The position numbers and the translations under genes are program-made. Under the pieces are notes generated by a model. The model was not told the DNA's origin. It was given only the letters and a program-made list of their open reading frames with translations, and did not search any database. A stretch of 64,000 bases of DNA, taken from assembly GCA_014075275.1 (NCBI GenBank), contig CP046179.1, positions 2,303,932 to 2,367,931 on the forward strand. Reading direction: 5' to 3'. Below are positions 37,619 to 46,741 of the stretch, piece after piece; within the stretch, counting starts at the first letter, position 1, and each line of letters opens with the position of its first letter. The stretch is from Boseongicola sp. GTDB taxonomy: Bacteria; Pseudomonadota; Alphaproteobacteria; Rhodobacterales; Rhodobacteraceae.

Positions 37619-37954
37619 ATGGCAGGGAAGTTTGAGCTTTATACCGACAAGAAGGGCGAATTTCGGTTCCGCCTGAAGGCTGGCAACGGACAGATCATTC
37701 TGGCCAGCGAAGGGTATAAGCGGAAGGCCAGTGCGCTTAACGGCATTGAATCTGTTCGCAAAAATTCGGGCGACGACAATCGGTTTGAGCGCAAAGAGAC
37801 CAAAGCGGGCAAGTCGATGTTCAATCTGAAAGCCACTAACGGTCAGGTGATTGGCACGTCGGAGAGCTATGAAAGCACATCGTCGCGCGAAAACGGTGTG
37901 GCTTCTGTTGCGAAGAATGCACCGGACGCCAAGCTGGACGACCAGACAGCCTAA
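37619..37954 (+). CDS. DUF1508 (YegP-like) protein
   Basis: 111 residues made of two tandem DUF1508 repeats: FELYTDKKGEFRFRLKAGNGQIILASEGY at about 4-49 and KAGKSMFNLKATNGQVIGTSESY at about 60-104. YegP-like proteins are small and highly expressed in many bacteria; their role is unknown. It has its own terminator. Confidence 0.93.
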   Translation: MAGKFELYTDKKGEFRFRLKAGNGQIILASEGYKRKASALNGIESVRKNSGDDNRFERKETKAGKSMFNLKATNGQVIGTSESYESTSSRENGVASVAKNAPDAKLDDQTA

Positions 37955-37982
37955 TCGCTCCAACCTTCGAAATTCGGACTGT

Positions 37983-38009
37983 CCTGCCAGACTGGCGGGG
38001 CGGTTTTTT
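37983..38009 (+). terminator. terminator of the DUF1508 gene
   Basis: Stem CCTGCC / GGCGGG with a five-base loop, a short GC-rich linker, then a run of six T, about 30 bp after the stop. Confidence 0.6.
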
Positions 38010-38427
38010 AGGATGTGCAAAAGTCAAAATCGGCTGTCTGTATCGCGTCGGTATTACGTCGGTGGACCCGAACGGGGGCGTCAGGTTTCGTTAATCATTT
38101 GGAGAGCCAGTCTTGCGGGCAATCTTCGATAGAACCAGCGCCAGAAATAAATCTCAGTTTACAGTCGTGAGCCCGGTGATCTGACCAATCGGCAAAGATG
38201 CGGGACGTCTGCTGCTCACCAACTCAACATCCGCACCACAGACAGCGCTGACATTTCGCGAATCTATTCCGACTAAGGCATCCAATCCCATCGTCCACAT
38301 TAGGCACAGCATCGAGATGTTTCGTTTGTAGCCGGTATCGCCAGCGTTCACTGCAACAACAACATCGCGCAATGTAAGGTCTGTTGAAATCGCCAATCAA
38401 CCTCAGAACGACACACTCACTCGTAAT
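38010..38427. other. intergenic region, no convincing gene
   Basis: About 420 bp. The frame 38154-38396 (-) would encode 80 residues with no recognisable family and no clear ribosome site; I do not accept it as a gene. No repeat or RNA gene seen. Confidence 0.5.
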
Positions 38428-40074
38428 CTAAGTTTCAGGCATCCCCGCTTGCAGCATAGCATCCAACCAGCGCCGCTGAGTACCTTCGGGAGCCCAATCT
38501 TTAGGAGTGGACGCTTCCTCGATTTCAATTGTGAAGCCCTGTCTGACTTTCAGATACGCTGCCATGGCCTCTTTTGCGTCTGATATTCGACCCAGACAAA
38601 CCAGCAGCGCGACCTTTGCCTTTGCTGACGCAGACGGAGGCGAAGCCATGCTTTGCATCTCTTCAAGTCCGCGCTCACACTCGTCGATCTGCCAGTAAGC
38701 GAGGCCAAGTTGCCATCGGAGCCAATCGCCATGCAGTGGGTCAACTTCCTTCGCCCTATGAAGTGCTTTGAGCGCGTCTTTTGATCTTCCCGAGTACAAA
38801 AACGGAACCGACATGCCAATCCAGACGATTGAGTCTGAGGGGTTCAACTTCGCGGCGCGCTCAAAGTGCAATATCGACTCCGCGTGCTCGCCTCGTCTTG
38901 AGAGCACGCGCGCAAGTGCGTAATGCGACATGTAGTTCTCTGGATCAAGGCGGAGGGCAGTTCTTGCCAGCCCGACCGAATGTTCGAGTATCTCGTCCCG
39001 AGGCTCCATCCAGCCGAGTATTGCCGCGGGCACAAGCATCAGTGATTTCCCTATGTAGCCCCAAGCGGAATCCGGCTCTTCTCGAATTGATGTCTCTTCT
39101 AGTGCGATTGCCTTCTCCCAATTCTCGCGATTGAGTTGGGTCATGATACTTCGGGCCTGCAGACCACGCAGACGAGAGTCTACGTCCCGAGCCTGCACCC
39201 TTTCTGGCATGTCTGAGAGGACGGCTTGGCCCACAACAGATGCTACCTGAGAAACGATCTGGTTTTGCACAACAAACAAGTCATCAAGATCGCGCTCGTA
39301 GGTGTCGGCGAACAGGTGCACACCGTTCTCTGTGTCTACGAGCTGAACAGTAACCTTTATGCTTTGGCCATCGAATTGCTGACTCCCCTCTACAACGTAG
39401 CCAGCGCCCAAGACGTTTCCGATTTCGCGAACATCTTCAGGATCGTCGCGGAACTGAAAGCTCGAGTTTCGCGCAACAACACTGAATTGAGGAAACCGAG
39501 CAAGTTCGGTGATTATCCCTTCGCTGAGCGCGTCGCTGAGATATCCTTGGTGAAGTTGAGAACTGAGGTCGTCTAGTGGCAACACCGCCACCACAGGCGG
39601 GTGATCTTCTGCGGCATCGCTTAGGAGGAATTGGTAGGCCAACCCTGCCAGCAAACAGAGAGAGGCAGTGAGCAAGATCGCTGACTTGGTGCGGGCCGCC
39701 CTGGGTTTCGGCGTTGTATTTGCTGGAGGCACAAATCTGTAGCCTTTACGCGGGACGGTTTGAATGATCTTCCGGTCACCGTCGCCAATGGCAGAGCGGA
39801 TTTCAGCAATGCACTGAACAAGGCTGTCTTCGCTGACCATTCGCCCGTTCCAGACGACGTCTGTAAATTCTTCTTTCGAAACGATCCTGTCGGCGGCATT
39901 TGCTAGTAATTGCAAAACTTCTCGGGACTGAGGTCGAATCTCGATTGGATCTCCCGAGAGAGAGGACAAGGACCCATCTGATCCATTCAAGATAATTCCA
40001 AGATCTTTGAATTCGTAAATCTTCACCGGTTTTCGTTGGTCTGTTCGGCCCAATGTGGCGTCGAATGCCACCAT
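38428..40074 (-). CDS. ToxR/CadC-like membrane regulator with TolB-like and TPR domains
   Basis: 548 residues. Residues about 18-110 form an OmpR-type winged helix (PQSREVLQLLANAADRIVSKEEF... IQTVPRKGYRFV). A single membrane helix follows at about 125-150 (SAILLTASLCLLAGLAYQFLL), then a TolB-N-like segment (PVVAVLPLDDLSSQ... ELARFPQFSVVARNSSF) and four or five TPR-like repeats. This layout means a DNA-binding cytoplasmic head tied to a periplasmic sensor, with no phosphorylation step. Targets unknown. The start is uncertain; 40074 is chosen from the likely domain start. Confidence 0.85.
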   Translation of the reverse strand: MVAFDATLGRTDQRKPVKIYEFKDLGIILNGSDGSLSSLSGDPIEIRPQSREVLQLLANAADRIVSKEEFTDVVWNGRMVSEDSLVQCIAEIRSAIGDGDRKIIQTVPRKGYRFVPPANTTPKPRAARTKSAILLTASLCLLAGLAYQFLLSDAAEDHPPVVAVLPLDDLSSQLHQGYLSDALSEGIITELARFPQFSVVARNSSFQFRDDPEDVREIGNVLGAGYVVEGSQQFDGQSIKVTVQLVDTENGVHLFADTYERDLDDLFVVQNQIVSQVASVVGQAVLSDMPERVQARDVDSRLRGLQARSIMTQLNRENWEKAIALEETSIREEPDSAWGYIGKSLMLVPAAILGWMEPRDEILEHSVGLARTALRLDPENYMSHYALARVLSRRGEHAESILHFERAAKLNPSDSIVWIGMSVPFLYSGRSKDALKALHRAKEVDPLHGDWLRWQLGLAYWQIDECERGLEEMQSMASPPSASAKAKVALLVCLGRISDAKEAMAAYLKVRQGFTIEIEEASTPKDWAPEGTQRRWLDAMLQAGMPET

Positions 40075-40431
40075 ATGCCATCTCGGCTTGTCGCACCAAT
40101 TTCGGAGCAATTTCCTTTCGACAGGGGTCAGCGATGAACGCGGTGGTAAGGCCACAACCATCTGGAGAAAACAATGTGCCTTTCGACGCAAGCCCTTCTT
40201 CTGTTCATTACCCTGCTGCCCAAAGAGATTGTTAACCCCAGCTCCGATCAAATCATGATTGCCGCAAACACTGGCACTGTGACGTGGGAAAACTTTGACG
40301 GCGAATGGTGCACAGTTGCCCCATTAAAGCGCGCCTCGAGTGAAGGAGCAGAAGAGTAGGTCAATTCTCGTGCTTCTTAGCCGCCGCAGCCCCAGATAAA
40401 AGCGTCCGACTTTGGCTCAATGCTGCCGTCG
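40075..40431. other. intergenic region upstream of the ToxR-like regulator
   Basis: About 350 bp. It should hold the regulator promoter. Small open frames on the plus strand here (for example 40174-40359) have no family, and one passes through sequence that the regulator frame leaves open; I treat none as genes. Confidence 0.5.
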
Positions 40432-40461
40432 AAAAAGCCCCGCGTGTTGGCGGGGCTTTTT
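40432..40461 (-). terminator. terminator of clpB
   Basis: Perfect stem GCCCCGC / GCGGGGC (40437-40443 and 40450-40456), six-base loop, with five A on one side and five T on the other. It is 7 bp from the clpB stop, and its symmetry makes it able to act in both directions. Confidence 0.92.
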
Positions 40462-40467
40462 GTTGGG

Positions 40468-43082
40468 TCAGTGCACGACGGCGTCGTCGGGCGGCTGTCG
40501 GTTCGAAGAAGCGACGCGGTCGCCGACGATCAGACCATCAGTTCCGGCGCTGACGGCGATTTTCGCGCCTTCACCGACGTCCCCGGCCAACAACATCTCG
40601 GCCAGTTGATCCTGCAGCGCGCGTTGGATGACGCGTTTCAGGGGACGGGCACCGAAGACGGGGTCATACCCCTCATCGGCCAGCCATTTCTTCGCAGGGT
40701 CGTCCATTTCCAGTGAGATATTCTGGAGTGCCAGGCGTTTGCGCAGGCGACCAAGCTGGATGTCAACGATGCCGTCCATATCTTCGCGCGTCAGACGGTC
40801 GAAGATGATGGTTTCGTCGAGACGGTTCAGGAACTCAGGCCGGAAGTGGGCACGCACGGCATCCATGACATCGCGGCGCGCCTGGCTGGCGTCGGAGCCT
40901 TCCGGCATCTGGCTGAGCGCCTGAGAGCCGAGGTTGGACGTCAGCACGATCAACGTCTGTTTGAAATCCACGGTGCGGCCCTGGCCATCGGTCAGGACAC
41001 CGTCGTCAAGGACTTGCAGCAGGACGTTGAACACGTCGGGGTGCGCCTTTTCGACCTCGTCAAACAACACGACCTGATAGGGTCTACGCCGCACGGCTTC
41101 AGTCAGGACACCGCCTTCGTCATAGCCGACATAACCCGGAGGCGCGCCGATCAGACGGGAAACGGCGTGCTTTTCCATGAACTCGGACATATCCACGCGA
41201 ACCATGGCGCTTTCGTCGTCGAATAGGAATTCGGCGACGGCCTTGGTCAGCTCGGTCTTACCAACACCGGTTGGGCCGAGAAAGAGGAAGGAACCAAGCG
41301 GGCGGTTTTCGTCGTTCAGACCGGCGCGGGCGCGGCGGACGGCGTTGGAAACGGCGCGCACGGCATCCCTTTGGCCAATCACACGACAGCCAAGTTCGTC
41401 TTCCATGCGCAACAGCTTTTCACGCTCGCCTTCCAGCATCCGTGTGGTCGGGATACCGGTCCAGCGTTCGACAACTTCGGCGATCTGTTCGGGGCGCACG
41501 GCCTCTTCGACCATGACATCGCTGTCTTGTTCTTCAGCAGTTTCGAGCTGTTTTTCCAGACCGGGGATCACGCCATAGCTGAGTTCGCCGGCGCGTTGCA
41601 GGTTACCGTCGCGCTTGACTTGTTCCAATTCGGCGCGAGCGCGATCGAGTTGTTCCTTCAGATCACGCGCGCTTTCCAGTTTGTCACGTTCGGCTTGCCA
41701 CTGGGCCGTCATCTCGGACGACTTTTCCTGAAGATCGGAAAGCTCTTTTTCCAGCTTCTTCAGACGGTCTTTCGAAGCTTTGTCATCTTCTTTCTTCAAC
41801 GCCTCGGCTTCGATCTGCATTTGCAGGATTTGCCGGTCTAGGGCGTCGAGTTCTTCGGGTTTTGAATCTACTTCCATCCGCAGACGCGACGCGGCTTCGT
41901 CCATCAGGTCGATGGCTTTGTCAGGCAGGAAGCGGTCGGTGATATAGCGGTGCGACAGCGTGGAAGCCGCGACTAGGGCGGAGTCCGAGATGCGAACGCC
42001 GTGGTGGAGTTCGTATTTCTCTTTGATGCCACGCAGGATTGAAATCGTGTCTTCCACGGTGGGTTCTTCGATCACAAGCGGCTGGAACCGACGGGCAAGG
42101 GCCGCGTCTTTTTCGACGTGTTTGCGGTATTCATCCAGTGTGGTTGCGCCGACGCAGTGAAGTTCACCACGGGCCAAAGCTGGTTTCAGGAGGTTCGAGG
42201 CATCCATAGCGCCGTCGGCTTTACCTGCGCCGACCAGCGTGTGCATTTCGTCGATAAACAGGATGATCTCACCCGCTGCGGTCGTGACTTCGGACAGAAC
42301 TGCCTTCAGGCGTTCTTCAAATTCGCCACGGTATTTAGCACCTGCAATCAGCGCGCCCATGTCCAACGCCATAAGTTGTTTATTGCGCAGAGATTCCGGC
42401 ACATCGCCGTCGATGATCCGCATGGCAAGACCTTCGGCGATGGCGGTCTTACCGACGCCGGGTTCACCGATCAGGACAGGGTTGTTTTTGGTGCGGCGGC
42501 TGAGAACCTGCATGGCGCGGCGAATTTCTTCATCGCGGCCAATGATCGGATCGATTTTGCCGTCGCGCGCGGCTTCGGTCAGATCGCGCGCATATTTTTC
42601 AGCGCATCATAGCCTTCTTCAGCAGACGCGGTGTCGGCGGTGCGGCCTTTCCTCACGTCATTGATGGCGCTGTTCAGAGCTTGGGCGGTCACTGACCCCG
42701 CATCCAGCGCCTCTTTCGCTTTGGACTTCACCACGGCCAACGCGGTTAGCAAACGTTCGACAGGCACAAAGCTGTCGCCAGCCTTTTTGGCGATTTTTTC
42801 AGCTTCGACCATCACTTTGGCGGTTTGCTGGTCCATGAATGTCTGGCCCGCATCGCCCGTGACTTTGGCGTGTTTGTTGACGGCCTGTTCAACGGCCTGA
42901 ATGACACGTTCGGGGGAACCGCCCGCCGCTTTGATCAGATTGGCGCTGAGGCCCTGATCATCGTCCAAAAGGGCTTTTAACAGGTGTTCGGGTGCGACCC
43001 TTTGGTGGCTTTCCCGCATGGCGATCGTCTGAGCGGCCTGCAAAAAGCCGCGCGATCGCTCGGTGAACTTTTCTAAGTCCAT
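40468..43082 (-). pseudogene. clpB: clpB chaperone gene with a one-base frameshift
   Basis: Hsp104-type disaggregase of about 871 codons, if repaired. The N-terminal part (42579-43082, 167 residues, MDLEKFTERSRG) ends in a stop soon after EEGYDALKN. The rest is in another frame and its longest open part starts at 42513 ([28 protein letters not shown]), with both Walker sets, the coiled-coil M domain and the C-terminal AAA domain intact. The break is at a run of five A (T on the plus strand, 42595-42599). Six would restore the usual [19 protein letters not shown]. Either a real mutation or a homopolymer sequencing error. A strong AGAAGGAGA ribosome site precedes the start. Confidence 0.93.
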
Positions 43083-43201
43083 CGGTATCTCCTTCTAATA
43101 AGCGCCCGGATAGCTTGCACCCGCTTGGCGGCATGCACTTTGTTGGGCCTTGTCCAAGAAATGGGCGCGGAAGATGTTTTGCGCAAGATCTGGCTGGATA
43201 A

Positions 43202-43928
43202 TTATCCGGCTTTTTCGAGTGCAGTTTTCATGGCACGAACTTCGGATGCGCTGGTAGCGATTGGTGCGCTGCCGATAAATCCAAAGGCCAAGTGACGCTC
43301 ATCGGGGGCAACGGGCGTTGCGCAGGCGGCGTGAACTTCGCGCACCGGCAGAGCATCTGTGATTTGGTGGACCGTTTCCGGGGTAAGCCCTGCACCAGGC
43401 ATGATGATCAACCGACCGTCAGCGGTTTTCATCATGCGGCGCAAGTGGTCGATACCGTCCAGCGCGGAAACCGTGCTGCCGGAGGACAGAATACGGTCGA
43501 TGTAAAGGTCGGCGGCTTGATCAACGGCTGCTGTTAGGTCCGGCGCGAGGTCTATGCACCGGTGCAAGGTTGTTTCCATACCATCGGCGGCGGCGATCAG
43601 GCGTTCGAGCGCATGAGTGTTGAGTGTTGAGTGTATTGTCCGCATTGCTGACGCCGATGACCACACCGTGAAGACCGCTGGCTCGGGCAACTCGAATGTC
43701 AGAGACGGCGGCCTGAAGCTCGGCTTCGGAAAATTGGAAATCACCCGCACGCGGGCGGATCATGGCCATCACGGGAACAGGTGCTTTGGCAGCCTGGGCG
43801 ATAAGACCCGGTGTTGGGGAAAGACCACCCAGATCAAGCGCAGAGCAGAGTTCGACCCGATCGGCACCGCCTTCGATAGCTGCGGCCAATCCTTCGGGGC
43901 TGTCGACACAAACTTCGAGGGTGATCAC
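43202..43928 (-). pseudogene. cutC: copper homeostasis CutC gene broken at a 7-bp repeat
   Basis: The 5' part encodes MITLEVCVDSPEGLAAAIEGGADRVELCSALDLGGLSPTPGL, a clear CutC start, to about GVVIGVSNAD. The 3' part, in another frame, continues with HALERLIAAADG, RILSSGSTVSALDG and IMPGAGLTPETV, matching the rest of CutC. The join lies at three copies of a 7-bp unit (43614-43634). With two copies the frame would be open from end to end, so a tandem duplication explains the break. Divergent from pyrF. CutC is a TIM-barrel protein associated with copper tolerance. Confidence 0.92.
43614..43634 (-). repeat. three tandem copies of a 7-bp unit inside cutC
   Basis: TGAGTGT on the plus strand at 43614-43620, 43621-43627 and 43628-43634. 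Gain or loss of one unit changes the frame by one base. Confidence 0.97.
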
Positions 43929-44009
43929 GGGCGCGCCTCCTTGACAGCGGAAAGTGAGGCGATCATGACCGCGCCAGCATCCGAGTTAAAGCCGAAAGGA
44001 CCGCCACCC

Positions 44010-44732
44010 ATGTCTGATGATCGTCTGATTGTTGCGCTGGATGTTCCCAATGCGATGGAGGGCATGGCACTTGCGGAGCGGCTGGGCGACGCGGTGTCTT
44101 TCTATAAGATCGGGCTGGGGATGTTGACCGGCGGTGGCATGGCCCTGGCGAATGAGCTGAAGGAAGAACACGGCAAGCGGATATTCATGGACCTTAAGCT
44201 ATTTGATATTGGCGCGACCGTTGAGGCGGCGGTTCGGGGCCTGTCGCAGTTCGATTTGGACTTTCTGACTGTGCATGGTGATCCGCATGTGGTGCGCGCG
44301 GCACGAGAAGGCGCGGGTGCGAGCGACATGAAGATACTGGCAGTTACGGTTCTTACTTCGTTAGAGCGGGCGGACCTTGACGCGGCGCAGATCAAAGATG
44401 GTGCCATTCCTGACCTGGTGGAAGAACGCGCGGGTCGCGCGTTTGAGGCCGGGGCACATGGAGTCATCGCTTCGCCGCAGGAAGCGCGACGGATACGGGC
44501 GTTGCCGGAATCTGAGGGGCGTTTGATCGTGACGCCGGGCGTGCGTCCAGCCGGATCAGACCTTGGTGATCAGAAACGCGTGTTGACCCCAGCAGAGGCC
44601 ATCGCCGAGGGTGCGGACCATGTTGTGGTTGGCAGGCCGATCCATCGCGCAATGGATCCAAGAGCGGCGGCGCGATCCATTATTGCCGAAATGCAGTCAC
44701 CACAGGCATCGCACCCCAATAGAGCCGTTTAA
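44010..44732 (+). CDS. pyrF: orotidine-5'-phosphate decarboxylase
   Basis: 240 residues. Last step of UMP synthesis. The catalytic Asp-Lys array is present (FMDLKLFDIGATVEAAV), along with VTVLTSLERADLDA, and the phosphate-loop region VTPGVRPAG and VVGRPI near the C-terminus. The start MSDDRLIVALDVPNAMEG at 44010 follows an AAGGA site; longer frames overlap cutC. It lies intact between two broken genes. Confidence 0.96.
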   Translation: MSDDRLIVALDVPNAMEGMALAERLGDAVSFYKIGLGMLTGGGMALANELKEEHGKRIFMDLKLFDIGATVEAAVRGLSQFDLDFLTVHGDPHVVRAAREGAGASDMKILAVTVLTSLERADLDAAQIKDGAIPDLVEERAGRAFEAGAHGVIASPQEARRIRALPESEGRLIVTPGVRPAGSDLGDQKRVLTPAEAIAEGADHVVVGRPIHRAMDPRAAARSIIAEMQSPQASHPNRAV

Positions 44733-44944
44733 GACAGTTCCGAGTATCGAGCGGCCACTGTTGACGACAACTTCCAACAATCAGCCCATGGAACGGTGTT
44801 TGTTTACTAATTGCAGACAATTAATTGGGTTATATGCCCGTGGACCCCGGATTCACCACGACCTGTCCCTATTTACGTCACAATTAAAATCACAGTGGTG
44901 ACTAGTTGGGAAGCCTAGCGTGCGAAAGGGATGCGCGGATGACC

Positions 44945-45566
44945 ATGGCTGCAAAGATCGCCAAACAAGATGATGTCAGCAAAGCTGGTGCAACGGGATT
45001 ATGCGCAGGTGCCAACCTGCGAACGCCGTGTTGAATTCATGCGTGTTGGCGATTTGGTCGTGACACGGGATGAGGGACTTCAACCCATTCGCATGATCTG
45101 GACCCGCACCGTCACAGCGACCGAGATTGCTGCCGATCCCTCGTTGGCACCGATTGCTTTGCGTCCACGTGCCATTGGCCCGATGATGCCCCAGAAAGGG
45201 TTGTCGGTGGGTGCTGCGCATAGATTGCTTATTCCGGGGTGGCGCTTGTTGGACGAAGAGGACGGTGAGAATTGTCTGGTTCCAGCGCGCGACATTGCTG
45301 GGTTGAACGACAGTTCATTTATTGATCGCGCTGCGGAAGAGGTCACGTATTACAACGTGGTCTTTGACGAACATCTTGTGATCTGTGCCAATGGTCTGCC
45401 GGTTGAAAGCTTTGCACCGAATTTGGATTCTATGAAAAAAGCACCGAAGACCGCGCGGCAGGCCTTGCGGGAGACTTTCCCGAAATTTGCGCCAAAGTTC
45501 TCGGACTATCCGGCACCGCGCTATAAGATGCGCGAACGTGTGTCATACAACCCGGACTTCGCCTAA
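44945..45566 (+). pseudogene. Hint-domain protein gene with a frame break
   Basis: From ATG 44945 the first frame gives MAAKIAKQDD... GLCAGANLRTPC and stops at 45034. The next frame carries the rest: ERRVEFMRVGDLVVTRDEGLQPIRMIW, then ALRPRAIGPMMPQKGLSVGAAHRLLIPGW and DEHLVICANGLPVESF. Together they form a Hedgehog/intein (Hint_2) domain protein of the kind common in Roseobacters, whose N-terminal block is the autoprocessing Cys region. The second frame alone (from 44970) has a start codon but lacks that block, so I regard the gene as broken. Monocistronic. Confidence 0.78.
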
Positions 45567-45569
45567 TCC

Positions 45570-46634
45570 TTATCTGAACCTTGCAGGAGACAATGCGCGC
45601 ACCGCATCCATTGGGATGGCCGGTGTGCTGCCTGTGATTGTGGCCGCCAAAAGGTCCGAAGCTGCCGGGGCGGTTTGGAACCCATAACCGCCTTGCGCTG
45701 CACACCAATAGAACCCCGGTATCGTTGGATCTTGGCCGATGACCAGCGATCGATCTGGCGCAAATGTGCGCAATCCGGCCCAATTAGCGGTGATCCGTGT
45801 GACGGGTTCGGTGACGTGGGGCTGATAACGGGCGATGCCTTCGGCGAGAACCATGTCGTCTGCCCAAGCATCCATTGGTTGCATCGGGTCCTCTTCGGCG
45901 GGCGAGATAATCCAGCCACCAGCGTCGGGCTTGGCATACCAGCTTTCGCCTGCACCAAAGAGCATTGGCCAATGGTGCGCATCGTGACCTCCGGGCGCGG
46001 CCATACGGGCCATAGAGCGTCGATAGGGTTGCAATCCGAGCGGCGAGACGCCGGCCAAGTCGGCAATGTTGTCTGCCCAAGCTCCGGCAGCGTTGACAAT
46101 TATGTCAGCCTGAAAGCGTTCAGTGCCCGAAATCAGCGTCCAGCATCCGGCTTTTGTGATCTGTTGGATAGGGGCCGCCGTTCGAATGTTTGCGCCATTG
46201 GCGCGGGTCTGCTTCGCATATGATTGGAGGAGTTGATCCGTGTCGATGTCATAAGACCTTTCATAAATCGCCGCATAGGTGACATCGGGTGAAATGATCG
46301 GGACAAGACCCCGCGCCCGGTTCGGGCTTATTTCCGTCATATCTATCTGCTCCAGGCTTGCGGCAAAAGCTGCCTCATCACCCGGAAGCGCAACCAACAA
46401 TATTTTGCGCGGAGACAATACCTCGGCGGCCTCGAGCGCCAGTTTTGAGGCCGTGTTCAAAGTGCGAACGGTTATATTGCCATAGGATTCATCGAACATC
46501 GCCGCCGAGCGGCCGCTGGCGTGGTAGCCAACCGTGTTTTCGGCTTCGAATACGGTAACGTCGAAATACGGGGCAAGTTTTGCCGCTGCGGATACGCCAG
46601 CAATACCGCCCCCAACTATCGCAACGCGGGTCAA
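45570..46634 (-). CDS. FAD-dependent oxidoreductase (DAO family)
   Basis: 354 residues. Rossmann FAD site MTRVAIVGGGIAGVSAAAKLA at the N-terminus, TVFEAENTVGYHASGRSAAMF, a central NAAGAWADNIADLAG motif and a C-terminal WAGLRTFAPDRSLVIGQDP with GGYGFQTAPA. Members oxidise amino acids or N-methylated amines (glycine oxidase, sarcosine oxidase types); the substrate is undecided. It follows the purine transporter gene by 107 bp on the same strand. Confidence 0.9.
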   Translation of the reverse strand: MTRVAIVGGGIAGVSAAAKLAPYFDVTVFEAENTVGYHASGRSAAMFDESYGNITVRTLNTASKLALEAAEVLSPRKILLVALPGDEAAFAASLEQIDMTEISPNRARGLVPIISPDVTYAAIYERSYDIDTDQLLQSYAKQTRANGANIRTAAPIQQITKAGCWTLISGTERFQADIIVNAAGAWADNIADLAGVSPLGLQPYRRSMARMAAPGGHDAHHWPMLFGAGESWYAKPDAGGWIISPAEEDPMQPMDAWADDMVLAEGIARYQPHVTEPVTRITANWAGLRTFAPDRSLVIGQDPTIPGFYWCAAQGGYGFQTAPAASDLLAATITGSTPAIPMDAVRALSPARFR

Positions 46635-46741
46635 CTCATCGCCCGAATGGCACCGGTGAGTTCAGGAAGTAGCTTGAGAACAGGCGACAGATCCGTATTC
46701 TTCAGGCCCTTGGATTGTTGATCCGACGGAGGTCGAATTGT

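Noticed and set aside
38154-38396. 80-codon minus-strand frame
   Set aside because: No family, no ribosome site, and no supporting context.
40174-40359. 61-codon plus-strand frame upstream of the ToxR-like regulator
   Set aside because: No recognisable protein and no ribosome site.
42590-42605. Programmed -1 frameshift in clpB
   Set aside because: A run of five A without a canonical slippery heptamer or a visible downstream structure is weak, and no clpB I know uses one; mutation or sequence error is simpler.
43617-44009. 131-codon upstream extension of pyrF
   Set aside because: It overlaps the divergent cutC gene and has no family character; an AAGGA site precedes the ATG at 44010.
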